Positions 1 to 6,339 of a DNA stretch of 11,303 bases are shown here, one piece after another. The DNA is from Variovorax sp. (GTDB lineage: Bacteria; Pseudomonadota; Gammaproteobacteria; Burkholderiales; Burkholderiaceae_C). The notes below the pieces were generated by a model, which saw only the letters and a program-made list of their open reading frames with translations, made no database searches and was not told the DNA's origin. A program made the position numbers and the translations under genes. Position 1 is the stretch's first letter; each line of letters opens with the position of its first letter. The stretch lies in NCBI GenBank assembly GCA_028292835.1, contig JAQGLP010000346.1, positions 1 to 11,303 of the forward strand, in the 5' to 3' direction.

Positions 1-366
1 GAACTCGACCGCGCCGCTGATGTAGATGCAGCCTGAATCCAGCTCGGCCGACACGCGGCGCACCCAGCGCTCGAACAGCGCCTTCACCCGCGGCAGTCCG
101 CGCGGCTCGCGCAGCGCGGGGAAGAAGACCTCCTCGGCGAACTTCGCGTGGTACTCGCGCACCACCGAGATCTGCAGTTCCTCGCGCGAACCGAAGTGGG
201 CAAAAACGCCCGACTTGCTCATCCCGGTCAGTTCGGCCACGGCGCCGATCGACAGGCCTTCCAGGCCCATCTGCGCCGCCAGCCCCAACGCCGCGTCGAC
301 GATGACGGCCTTGGTCTGCTGGCCCTTCTGCAGCGCGCGGGCGGACGGGGTGGCGAGGGCGGGCAT
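1..366 (-). CDS. TetR/AcrR-family transcriptional regulator, partial (C-terminus outside window)
   Basis: I translated 122 residues from the ATG at 366 without a stop before the left edge, so the C-terminal ligand domain is incomplete. Residues about 15-65 form a typical TetR DNA-binding domain: a helix containing VIVDAALGLAAQMGLEGLS, then the helix-turn-helix with VAELTGMSKSGVFAHFGSRE, which matches the family pattern of a small residue, Ser/Lys and a [YF]-x-H-F motif. Such proteins are dimeric repressors released from DNA by a small ligand; the ligand here is unknown. The gene lies on the same strand as, and downstream of, the seven-gene catabolic unit, but has its own promoter region at 367-470 with a palindromic operator, so it is probably a separate, self-regulated gene whose targets may lie to the left. 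The Shine-Dalgarno sequence is weak. Family assignment is firm; specificity is not known. Confidence 0.87.
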   Translation of the reverse strand, partial: MPALATPSARALQKGQQTKAVIVDAALGLAAQMGLEGLSIGAVAELTGMSKSGVFAHFGSREELQISVVREYHAKFAEEVFFPALREPRGLPRVKALFERWVRRVSAELDSGCIYISGAVEF

Positions 367-383
367 GGTTCTGCAAATAAAAC

Positions 384-395
384 GAACGATCGTTC
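384..395. promoter_or_regulatory. Palindromic operator upstream of the tetR-type gene
   Basis: GAACGATCGTTC is a perfect 12-bp palindrome 18 bp upstream of the TetR-type start codon, flanked by A/T-rich runs. Its size and position are typical of TetR-family autoregulatory operators. It sits just downstream of a candidate -10 box, where a bound dimer would block transcription. Binding itself is inferred. Confidence 0.6.
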
Positions 396-396
396 T

Positions 397-426
397 ATTT
401 TGCAGGATTTCTGGGGCTGTTTACAA
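397..426 (-). promoter_or_regulatory. Candidate sigma-70 promoter of the tetR-type gene
   Basis: On the minus strand, TTGTAA (421-426, 4 of 6 matches to the -35 consensus) is followed after 18 bp by CAAAAT (397-402, 4 of 6 matches to the -10 consensus). The palindrome at 384-395 begins directly after the -10 box. The match is modest, and only the agreement with the operator position makes it worth listing. Confidence 0.35.
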
Positions 427-470
427 GTCCCTCGGATTCGGTCGGTTATGAGGCCCGTCGCTGCCAGACG

Positions 471-1577
471 TCAGACCACAACGATCGGATCGAACTTCCG
501 CCGCGCCTGCAATTGCGCCGCGTCCCACTCGATGCCGAGGCCGGGCGTCTCTGGCGCGAGCGCATGGCCGGCCTCGATGCGCAGGCGGCTCGTCGTCAGG
601 TCGTCGAGTTGGGGGATGTATTCGACCCAGCGCGAATTCGGCACGGCAGCGCACAGGCTCACGTGGAGTTCCATCAGGAAGTGGGGACACACCGCGAGGT
701 TGTGCGCCTCGGCGAGGTGCGCGATCTTGAGCCAGGGCGTGATGCCACCGACCCGCGCGACGTCGGCCTGCACGATGGAGCACGCGCCCTGCTGGGCATA
801 CTCCCCGAACTGGGCGAGGTGGTACATCGATTCGCCGACGGCGATCGGCACGCTGGTGGCGGCCCGCAACTGCGCGTGCCCGGCCACATGCTCGGCCGGC
901 ATGGGCTCCTCGAACCAGGCCAGGTCGAGCTCCTCGTACTGCCGCGCGCGGCGGATGGCCTCCGCCAGGGAAAAGCTCTGGTTGGCATCGACCATCAGCT
1001 CGAAGTCGGCGCCGACCGCGCCCCGGACGGCCGACAGGCGCGCCATGTCCTGCGCCACGTGGGGCTTGCCGACCTTGAGCTTGGCGCCCAGGAAGCCCTG
1101 CTCCTGCGCAGCCAAGGTCTGCTCCACCAGCTGGGCGGGCTCCAGATGCAGCCAGCCGCCCTCCGTGGTGTAGACCGGCACGCGCGCCTTGGCGCCGCCG
1201 GCCATGCGCCACAGCGGCTGGCCCGCGACCTTGCAGTTGCGGTCCCACAGCGCCGTGTCGACAGCGGCCAGCGCCAGGCTGGTGATGGCGCCCACCGCAG
1301 TGGCGTGGGTGTGGAAGAACAGGTCCCGCCAGAGGGCCTCGTACTGCTGCGGATCGCGGCCGGCCAGCAGCGGCCCCAGATGGTCGCGCAGTAGCGCCAC
1401 GATCGAGGAGCCCCCGGTGCCGATGGTGTAGCTGTAGCCCGTGCCCGCGGAGCCGTCGTCGCAGCGCACGGTCACCAGCACGGTTTCCTGCGTGACGAAG
1501 GACTGGATGGCGTCGGTACGCCGCACCTTGGGTGCGATGTCGACCTGACTGATCTCGACTTGGTCGATCCTGGCCAT
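471..1577 (-). CDS. Mandelate racemase/muconate lactonizing enzyme family protein (probable sugar-acid dehydratase)
   Basis: A 368-residue enolase-superfamily enzyme of the mandelate racemase subgroup, which abstracts the proton alpha to a carboxylate using Mg2+. The N-terminal capping domain is about 1-125 and the barrel follows. Visible active-site residues are the K166-x-K168 motif, metal ligands D197 (in VDANQ), E223 (in FEEP) and E249 (in VGES), the D272/H299 dyad (in QADVARVGG and CPHF), and E319. Spacing equals the residues I recall for Pseudomonas mandelate racemase with a constant offset of two. Most relatives in sugar-acid operons are dehydratases giving 2-keto-3-deoxy acids, which suits the SDR and FAH genes in this operon. 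I chose the ATG at 1577: it begins MARIDQVEIS, has a GAGAG upstream, and lies 10 bp after the binding-protein stop, whereas the upstream ATG at 1625 would overlap that gene. Last gene of the unit. The substrate is not determinable. Confidence 0.85.
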   Translation of the reverse strand: MARIDQVEISQVDIAPKVRRTDAIQSFVTQETVLVTVRCDDGSAGTGYSYTIGTGGSSIVALLRDHLGPLLAGRDPQQYEALWRDLFFHTHATAVGAITSLALAAVDTALWDRNCKVAGQPLWRMAGGAKARVPVYTTEGGWLHLEPAQLVEQTLAAQEQGFLGAKLKVGKPHVAQDMARLSAVRGAVGADFELMVDANQSFSLAEAIRRARQYEELDLAWFEEPMPAEHVAGHAQLRAATSVPIAVGESMYHLAQFGEYAQQGACSIVQADVARVGGITPWLKIAHLAEAHNLAVCPHFLMELHVSLCAAVPNSRWVEYIPQLDDLTTSRLRIEAGHALAPETPGLGIEWDAAQLQARRKFDPIVVV

Positions 1578-1587
1578 GGCGTGTCTC

Positions 1588-2403
1588 TCAGGCGCCGTTC
1601 TTGAGCACGTCTTCGGGGAGGTCAACGCCGTGGAACTTCTTGTAGATCGCGTTGAGCTTGCCGTTCTTCAGGTTGGCGCGCACCCAGGCGTCGGTCTTCT
1701 CCTTCAGCCGGGGCTCGTTCTTGCGCAAGCCGACGGCCAGCATGTTCACCTTCATGACGAACTTGACCTCCATCTGCTTGGCGGGATTCTTTTCGTTGAT
1801 CACCTTGAGCAGGGGCGGCGCCGTCGCGAAGATGTCGGCCTGGTTGCTCACCAGCGCCGTGATCGACGTGGCGTCGTCGTCGAAACGCACGATCTGCGCT
1901 TCCTTGGGCGCCACCTTTGTAAGCTCGGCATCGTTGGTGGTCCCCCGGGTGGCCACGACCTTCTTGCCGGCCAGATCGGCAGCGCTCTTGATGTCCAGCT
2001 TTTTGGGGGCTCCCACCACCGCCGAGATGCCGGCAAAGGGAATGGAGAAATCGATCACCTTCTCGCGCTCGGGCGTCACCGACAGGCTGGAGATCACCAC
2101 GTCGGCCTTGTCGGTCTGCAGGAACGGAATGCGGTTCGCGCCGGTGGTCGGCACGATCTCGAGCTCCAGTCCCCAATCCTTGGCCAGCAGTTGCGCGGTT
2201 TCCACGTCGGAGCCGGTGGAGTTCAGCTTGTCGTCCTTCATGCCATAGGGCGGCACGGCGAGGTCGATCGCGACGCGCAGCTTCTTGCTGCTCGTGATGG
2301 TGTCGAGCTGATCGGCGTGGGCAGTGCCCAGGCCGAGTGCCGAGCCGGCCAGCAACAGCCCGGACAGCAGCGCGTGGAAGTGTCGGCGGGGGAAATTTTT
2401 CAT
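1588..2403 (-). CDS. ABC transporter periplasmic substrate-binding protein, polar-amino-acid (PAAT) type
   Basis: A 271-residue family 3 solute-binding protein. A signal peptide is clear: basic MKNFPRRHFH, hydrophobic LLSGLLLAGSALGLG, and a likely cleavage after AHA (residue 30). The mature start (LDTITSSKKLRVAID) and the SSLSVTPERE segment are hallmarks of HisJ/GlnH-like proteins; R113 should hold the ligand carboxylate. Where GlnH/HisJ have an Asp for the alpha-amino group, my by-eye alignment (NQADIFATAPP, about 188-197) gives A195, so the ligand may lack an amino group, such as a sugar acid. The ATG at 2403 is supported by AAGGA six bases upstream and by the signal peptide; the frame remains open upstream to 2580 but that part runs into the ATPase gene. 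It lies 49 bp after the ATPase gene. Membership is certain, ligand uncertain. Confidence 0.88.
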   Translation of the reverse strand: MKNFPRRHFHALLSGLLLAGSALGLGTAHADQLDTITSSKKLRVAIDLAVPPYGMKDDKLNSTGSDVETAQLLAKDWGLELEIVPTTGANRIPFLQTDKADVVISSLSVTPEREKVIDFSIPFAGISAVVGAPKKLDIKSAADLAGKKVVATRGTTNDAELTKVAPKEAQIVRFDDDATSITALVSNQADIFATAPPLLKVINEKNPAKQMEVKFVMKVNMLAVGLRKNEPRLKEKTDAWVRANLKNGKLNAIYKKFHGVDLPEDVLKNGA

Positions 2404-2452
2404 GTCTCGTCCTTGTGTGTGAAAAAGAAAAGCGCGGCGGATGCGGTCGGGT

Positions 2453-3181
2453 TCAAAGGCCGTTGCCGAGGAACTGGCGCAATTCGGGCGTCTGGGGGCT
2501 CGACAGCATGGCGGCGTCGCCCTCCTCCCATATCTGGCCCTGGTGCATGAAGATGATCTTGTCGGCCACGCCGCGCGCAAAGGCCATCTCGTGGGTCACC
2601 AGCACCATCGTCATCCCCTCGGCCGCCAGCTTCTCGATGACCTTGAGCACTTCCCCGGTGAGCTCGGGGTCGAGCGCCGACGTCACTTCGTCGAACAGCA
2701 TCACTTGCGGCTTCATCGCGAGCGACCGCGCGATGGCCACGCGCTGCTGCTGGCCACCCGAGAGCTGCTCGGGATAGGCGTCGGCCTTGTCGGCCAGCCC
2801 GACATGGCGCAGCACCTCCAGGGCCACCTGCCGGGCCTCGGGCGGACTCATGCGCTTGACCGAGGCCGGCGCCAGCGTGATGTTCTGCAGCACGGTGAGG
2901 TGCGGGAACAGGTTGTAGCCCTGGAAGACAATGCCCACGTCCTTGCGCAACGCGCGAACGTTGAGCCCCGCCTCGTGAACGGCGTGCCCGCACACGTGGA
3001 TGCTGCCGCTGTCGACGGTCTCGAGCCGGTCGATGCACCGCAAGGCCGTGCTCTTGCCCGAGCCGCTCTTGCCGATGATGGCGACCACTTGGCCGCGCGC
3101 GACGGAAAAAGACACCCCGCGCAGCACATGCAGCGCACCGAACTTTTTGTGAACCTGGTCTAGTTCAACCACGGTTTGCAT
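2453..3181 (-). CDS. ABC transporter ATP-binding protein, polar-amino-acid (GlnQ/HisP) type
   Basis: A 242-residue cytoplasmic ATPase that powers the import system encoded around it. Ordered motifs are Walker A GKSGSGKST (37-45), Q-loop Q87 (in VFQGYN), signature LSGGQQQR (140-147), Walker B VMLFDE with catalytic E165, D-loop SALD (168-171) and the switch H197 (in VTHEMA). The residue after the Walker B Glu is Val rather than the commoner Pro (DEVTSALD), a variant I recall in other transporters of this class. The length is normal and there is no regulatory C-terminal extension. The ATG at 3181 has AAGGA upstream and overlaps the end of the permease gene by 17 bp, suggesting translational coupling. 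Family assignment is firm; the substrate is set by the binding protein. Confidence 0.93.
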   Translation of the reverse strand: MQTVVELDQVHKKFGALHVLRGVSFSVARGQVVAIIGKSGSGKSTALRCIDRLETVDSGSIHVCGHAVHEAGLNVRALRKDVGIVFQGYNLFPHLTVLQNITLAPASVKRMSPPEARQVALEVLRHVGLADKADAYPEQLSGGQQQRVAIARSLAMKPQVMLFDEVTSALDPELTGEVLKVIEKLAAEGMTMVLVTHEMAFARGVADKIIFMHQGQIWEEGDAAMLSSPQTPELRQFLGNGL

Positions 3182-3812
3182 GGAGCTTCCTTTCGAGCGT
3201 GCGGCTCCAGCGCGAGAGCGGATAGCACATGGCGAAATACAGAAGGGCGGCGCAGCCGAAATAGATGAAAGGCTGGAAGGTCGAGTTGTTCAACACCTTG
3301 GCGTTGTACGAAAGCTCGGCGAAGCCGATGACCAGCGACGCGATCGACGTGTTCTTGATGATCTGCACCATGAACCCGACGGTCGGCGGGGTGGCGATGC
3401 GCAACGCCTGCGGCAGCACGACCTTGCGCATGCGCTGCCAGCGCGTGAGGCCCAGGCATTCGGCCGCTTCCCACTGGCTCTTGTGGACCGACTGGATGCA
3501 GCCGCGCCAGATCTCTCCGAGAAAGGCGCTCGAATAGATCGTCATGGCCAGCCCGGCGGCGGCCAGCGCGGGCATCGATCCGATGCCCGCGATGCTCGGG
3601 CCGTAGAAGGAGAGCCCCATCAGGACCAGCAGCGGGGTGCCCTGGATCAACTGGATGTACGCGGCCGCCGCGACTCGCACGCCGCGCACCGGCGCCACGC
3701 GGGCCAGCGCCATGCCGAGTCCGGCCAGGCCGCCAGCGACGAAGGTCACGACGGACAGCTCAAGCGTGCCCAGCGCACCCAGCAGCAGGTAGGTGATCTG
3801 CTCGTGCGACAT
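3165..3812 (-). CDS. ABC transporter permease (HisM/HisQ-type), first copy listed
   Basis: A 215-residue inner-membrane permease of the His/Glu/Gln/Arg class. Hydrophobic segments run through residues about 8-38, 52-70, 80-100, 140-165 and 180-200. The cytoplasmic EAA loop that contacts the ATPase is seen at 115-137 (EAAECLGL...VVLPQALR). The IQGTPLLV segment near 56-63 is also characteristic of this permease class. It is paired with the permease at 3823-4506, as expected for a heterodimeric channel. It lies 10 bp after that gene and overlaps the ATPase start by 17 bp. The start is an ATG with only a weak ribosome-binding sequence, consistent with coupling to the upstream gene. Assignment of the family is firm; the substrate follows the operon context and is probably an organic or sugar acid, which is inference. 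Confidence 0.9.
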   Translation of the reverse strand: MSHEQITYLLLGALGTLELSVVTFVAGGLAGLGMALARVAPVRGVRVAAAAYIQLIQGTPLLVLMGLSFYGPSIAGIGSMPALAAAGLAMTIYSSAFLGEIWRGCIQSVHKSQWEAAECLGLTRWQRMRKVVLPQALRIATPPTVGFMVQIIKNTSIASLVIGFAELSYNAKVLNNSTFQPFIYFGCAALLYFAMCYPLSRWSRTLERKLHANRG

Positions 3813-3822
3813 GGGGGCGCCG

Positions 3823-4506
3823 CTAGAGGGGCGTGCCGAGCTTGCGGCGGCGCGTGAACACGATCTGCCCGAGCAGCCAGAATCCCAGGCGCATCAGGTA
3901 GGACAGCCCCAGGTACACCATCCACAGCACGAGGAAGATCTCGAAATTACGGAACGTATCGGACTGGATCCGGTTGGCGATACCCAGCAGTTCCTCGGCG
4001 CCGACGGCGGACATGATGCTCGAGGCCAGCATCAGCAGCACGAACTGGCTGGTCAGGGACGGATAGACGCGCTCGACCGCGGGCCGCAGCACGACATGCC
4101 AGAACACCTGGACAGGCGACAGGCCCAGGCAGTCCGCCGCCTCGAGCTGCCCCTTGTGAATCGAGTCCATGCCGGCGCGAATGATTTCGCAGGTGTAGGC
4201 GCCGATGTTGATGACCAGCGCCAGCACCGCCCCGGCCATGATCGGCAGGGTCGCGCCGATGCTCGACAAGCCGAAGATCAGGAAATAGCTCTGGATCAGC
4301 AGCGGCGTGTTGCGGATCGCCTCCACGTACGCCCCCACCAGGCGCCGCAGCCACGGACGGCGGCTGTTGCGTGCGACCGCGCACAGGGCGCCCAGCACGA
4401 AACCGATCACCGTGGCGAGGAACGACAGTTCAACCGTGACCCAGGCTCCCTCCAGCAGCAGAGGCCACTGCGCCAGCACGGACGCGAAATCGAACTGGTA
4501 TTTCAC
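3823..4506 (-). CDS. ABC transporter permease (HisM/HisQ-type), second copy listed
   Basis: A 227-residue inner-membrane permease homologous to its neighbour at 3165-3812. Hydrophobic stretches include residues about 18-45, 68-82, 88-108 and 150-170, plus a C-terminal helix rich in Leu and Trp. The EAA loop is at 122-143 (EAADCLGL...VVLRPA), and the class motif appears as IRNTPLLIQ near 64-72. The start is GTG at 4506 (reads MKYQFDF); I see no strong Shine-Dalgarno sequence, and it lies 30 bp after the FAH-family gene stop, so coupling to upstream translation is possible. A basic tail (FTRRRKLG) ends the protein on the cytoplasmic side. With the other permease it should form the translocation channel. 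Family firm; substrate inferred from context only. Confidence 0.9.
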   Translation of the reverse strand: MKYQFDFASVLAQWPLLLEGAWVTVELSFLATVIGFVLGALCAVARNSRRPWLRRLVGAYVEAIRNTPLLIQSYFLIFGLSSIGATLPIMAGAVLALVINIGAYTCEIIRAGMDSIHKGQLEAADCLGLSPVQVFWHVVLRPAVERVYPSLTSQFVLLMLASSIMSAVGAEELLGIANRIQSDTFRNFEIFLVLWMVYLGLSYLMRLGFWLLGQIVFTRRRKLGTPL

Positions 4507-4536
4507 TGCCGTTTCGCCGGAGGTCGGTGCCCAGCG

Positions 4537-5385
4537 TCAGCGCTTGAACGCGATCACGTCCTGGCGCTGCTGGCCGAGACCTTCGACCCCCAGCGTCATC
4601 ACGTCGCCCTTCTTCAGGTAGAGCGGCGGCTTCATGCCGAGGCCAACGCCGGGCGGGGTGCCGGTGGTGATCACGTCGCCGGGCATCAGTGTCATGAACT
4701 GGCTGACGTAACTCACGATCTTCGCGACGCTGAAGATCATGGTCCGGGTGCTGCCGTTTTGCATGCGCTTGCCGTTGAGGTCGAGCCACATGGCGAGCTT
4801 TTGCGGGTTCGCGATCTCGTCGCGGGTCACCAGCCAGGGGCCGATCGGCCCGAACGTATCGCAGCCCTTGCCCTTGTCCCAGGTGCCGCCGCGCTCGATC
4901 TGGAACTCGCGCTCGCTGACGTCGTTGACCGTGCAGTAGCCCGCGACGAAGCCCAGCGCCTCCCTTTGGGAGACGTAGCGCGCGCGCGCGCCGATGACCA
5001 CGCCCAGCTCGACCTCCCAGTCGCTCTTGACCGAGTTCTTGGGCAGCATGACGGGGTCGTCGGGCCCCTGGATGCAGCTCGTCGCCTTCATGAAGACGAT
5101 GGGCTCCTTCGGAATCTCCGCGCCGGTTTCAGCGGCGTGGTCCGAGAAGTTGAGGCCGATCGCGATGAACTTGCCGACATTGGCGACCGGGCAGCCCATG
5201 CGCGGCTGGCCCTTCACGAGGGGGAGCTTGCCGGTGTCGAGTTCGCGCAGCCTGGCGATCGCCTCATCGCCCAACTGCTCGGGGCCGATGTCCTTGACCA
5301 CGCGGCTGAGGTCCCGCAACTGGCCGTTTTCGTCGATGAGACCGGGCTTTTCCTTGCCGGCATTTCCGTAGCGAACGAGTTTCAA
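4537..5385 (-). CDS. Fumarylacetoacetate hydrolase-family protein (probable 2,4-diketo-3-deoxy-aldonate hydrolase)
   Basis: A 282-residue FAH-fold enzyme. Metal ligands visible are E124 and E126 (in DWEVELG) and D155 (in TVNDVSERE). H83/E86 (in NFSDHAAE), the KGKGCDTFGPIGP loop at 171-183 and GTPPGVGLG at 242-250 complete the family pattern. Relatives that begin MKLVRYG and are about 280 residues long are often annotated ureidoglycolate lyase or 2,4-diketo-3-deoxy-L-fuconate hydrolase. Beside an SDR and an acid dehydratase the second role fits: cleaving a 2,4-diketo acid to pyruvate plus a hydroxy acid. I chose a TTG start at 5385 because it gives MKLVRYG and has AAGGA six bases upstream; the ATG at 5445 would add 20 residues unlike the family and lacks such a site. 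Gene is 83 bp after the SDR stop. Family firm; exact substrate inferred. Confidence 0.85.
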   Translation of the reverse strand: MKLVRYGNAGKEKPGLIDENGQLRDLSRVVKDIGPEQLGDEAIARLRELDTGKLPLVKGQPRMGCPVANVGKFIAIGLNFSDHAAETGAEIPKEPIVFMKATSCIQGPDDPVMLPKNSVKSDWEVELGVVIGARARYVSQREALGFVAGYCTVNDVSEREFQIERGGTWDKGKGCDTFGPIGPWLVTRDEIANPQKLAMWLDLNGKRMQNGSTRTMIFSVAKIVSYVSQFMTLMPGDVITTGTPPGVGLGMKPPLYLKKGDVMTLGVEGLGQQRQDVIAFKR

Positions 5386-5396
5386 TTTTTTTCCTT
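5386..5396 (-). promoter_or_regulatory. Ribosome-binding site that decides the TTG start of the FAH-family gene
   Basis: On the minus strand AAGGA (5392-5396) is followed by six A residues (5386-5391) and then TTG. This is a near-ideal Shine-Dalgarno spacing and favours TTG at 5385 over the in-frame ATG at 5445. Confidence 0.65.
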
Positions 5397-5468
5397 TTTC
5401 ATCAATCAACCGAAGAGTGCTTGCCTTCCAGGTCGGGCGCAGCATGAACGCTGGCCAAACCGGCAGGC

Positions 5469-6203
5469 TCAGATCGTGATGCCGCCGTCGATGCTGAACG
5501 CCTGCCCTGTAATGAATGCGGATTCATCGCTTGCCAGAAACACCACCAGCGGTGCAATCTCTTCGGCTTGCGCGAGCCGGCCCATCGGCTGGCGTGCGAT
5601 AAAAGCCTTGCGGGCCGCCACCGGATCCTCGTTGGCGTTAATCCGGTCGGCCAGCGAGGGCGTATCCACCGTGCCCGGGCATGCCGCGTTGCAACGGATG
5701 CCCTGGCTCACGAAGTCCGCCGCGACGCTTTTGGTCAGCCCCAGTACCGCCGCTTTCGTGGCGCTGTAGATGGCGCGATTCGGCAACCCCTTGATGCTCG
5801 AACAGACACTGGCCATGTTGACGATGCTGCCGCGCCCGGCCGCCAACATGCCCGGCAGCACCGCCTGGATCATCCAGACTTGCGAGCGGACGTTGAGGTT
5901 GAATGCAAACGCCAGGTCCTCGTCGCTGGCCTGCAGGACGGTTCCGTTGTGCACCACGCCGGCGCAATTGAAAAGCACGTCTGGCGCCGGGACGGTCCTG
6001 ACGAAGGCGGCGATGGCGGCTTTGTCCAGCACGTCGAGCCTGGCGGTCCGCACATTGGTGACGCCTGCGTAACTCTCCAGCAGCTTTTCGTTCACGTCGG
6101 TGGCCCACACCTGCGCGCCCTCTGCGGCCATCGCGAGCGCGCTGGCACGACCGATGCCCTGTCCGGCGGCCGTGATGAGAGCCGTCTTGCCTTCAAGTCT
6201 CAT
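5469..6203 (-). CDS. Short-chain dehydrogenase/reductase (probable 2-keto-3-deoxy-aldonate dehydrogenase)
   Basis: A 244-residue classical SDR. The nucleotide-binding loop is TAAGQGIG (11-18), with D36 (in WATDVN) at the end of the second strand, which favours NAD+ over NADP+. Also visible are NCAG (79-82), the catalytic S132, Y146-x3-K150 (YSATK), CPGTVDTPS (175-183) and a C-terminal SIDGG. The TAAxQGIG loop and overall sequence recall BDH2-like and 2-keto-3-deoxy-L-fuconate dehydrogenase-like SDRs, which oxidise C4 of 2-keto-3-deoxy acids before FAH-type cleavage; that fits the next gene. I chose the ATG at 6203, which has AAGAGG six bases upstream; the open frame to 6317 crosses the promoter region. 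It is the first gene of the minus-strand unit. SDR identity is certain; the substrate is inferred from neighbours. Confidence 0.87.
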   Translation of the reverse strand: MRLEGKTALITAAGQGIGRASALAMAAEGAQVWATDVNEKLLESYAGVTNVRTARLDVLDKAAIAAFVRTVPAPDVLFNCAGVVHNGTVLQASDEDLAFAFNLNVRSQVWMIQAVLPGMLAAGRGSIVNMASVCSSIKGLPNRAIYSATKAAVLGLTKSVAADFVSQGIRCNAACPGTVDTPSLADRINANEDPVAARKAFIARQPMGRLAQAEEIAPLVVFLASDESAFITGQAFSIDGGITI

Positions 6204-6278
6204 GGAATTCCTCTTGATTCGCAGGATGCGCCGCGCGTTCAGGGTTTCGCCCGATGGTTGCCGGGCAGCCTGGACCGT

Positions 6279-6307
6279 ATTCTGAATTGGCCTGACCACC
6301 TGTCCAA
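6279..6307 (-). promoter_or_regulatory. Candidate promoter of the seven-gene catabolic unit
   Basis: On the minus strand TTGGAC (6302-6307) is separated by exactly 17 bp from CAGAAT (6279-6284, 4 of 6 matches to the -10 consensus). The -35 match is only 3 of 6, so activity is inferred from spacing, position about 75 bp before the SDR start, and overlap with inverted repeats that could bind the adjacent GntR-type regulator. Confidence 0.4.
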
Positions 6308-6316
6308 TTAAGGACA
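6285..6316. promoter_or_regulatory. Candidate operator(s) for the adjacent GntR/FadR-type regulator
   Basis: Three overlapping symmetric elements lie in the divergent gap. One is AATTGG-N13-CCAATT (6285-6309). Another is TGTCC-N6-GGACA (6301-6316). The third, read on the minus strand at 6288-6298, is TGGT-CAG-GCCA, one base from the TGGTnnnACCA core known for FadR/PdhR-type proteins. They cover the -35 box and spacer of the candidate promoter, as expected for repression. Which element is used cannot be told by eye. Confidence 0.45.
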
Positions 6317-6339
6317 ACCCTTAAAACTCCGCGCCTACC

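Noticed and set aside
1578..1625. Longer start for the enolase-superfamily gene (ATG at 1625)
   Set aside because: It would overlap the end of the binding-protein gene by 38 bp and adds residues unlike the family; ATG at 1577 has a better ribosome-binding sequence.
3165..4506. The two permease genes as a recent duplication
   Set aside because: They share family motifs but differ throughout, as is normal for the paired permeases of this transporter class.
3793..5769. A 658-codon open frame on the plus strand across the permease and FAH-family genes
   Set aside because: Low-complexity composition (Asp/Ala/His/Arg/Gln) and complete overlap with three well-supported minus-strand genes.
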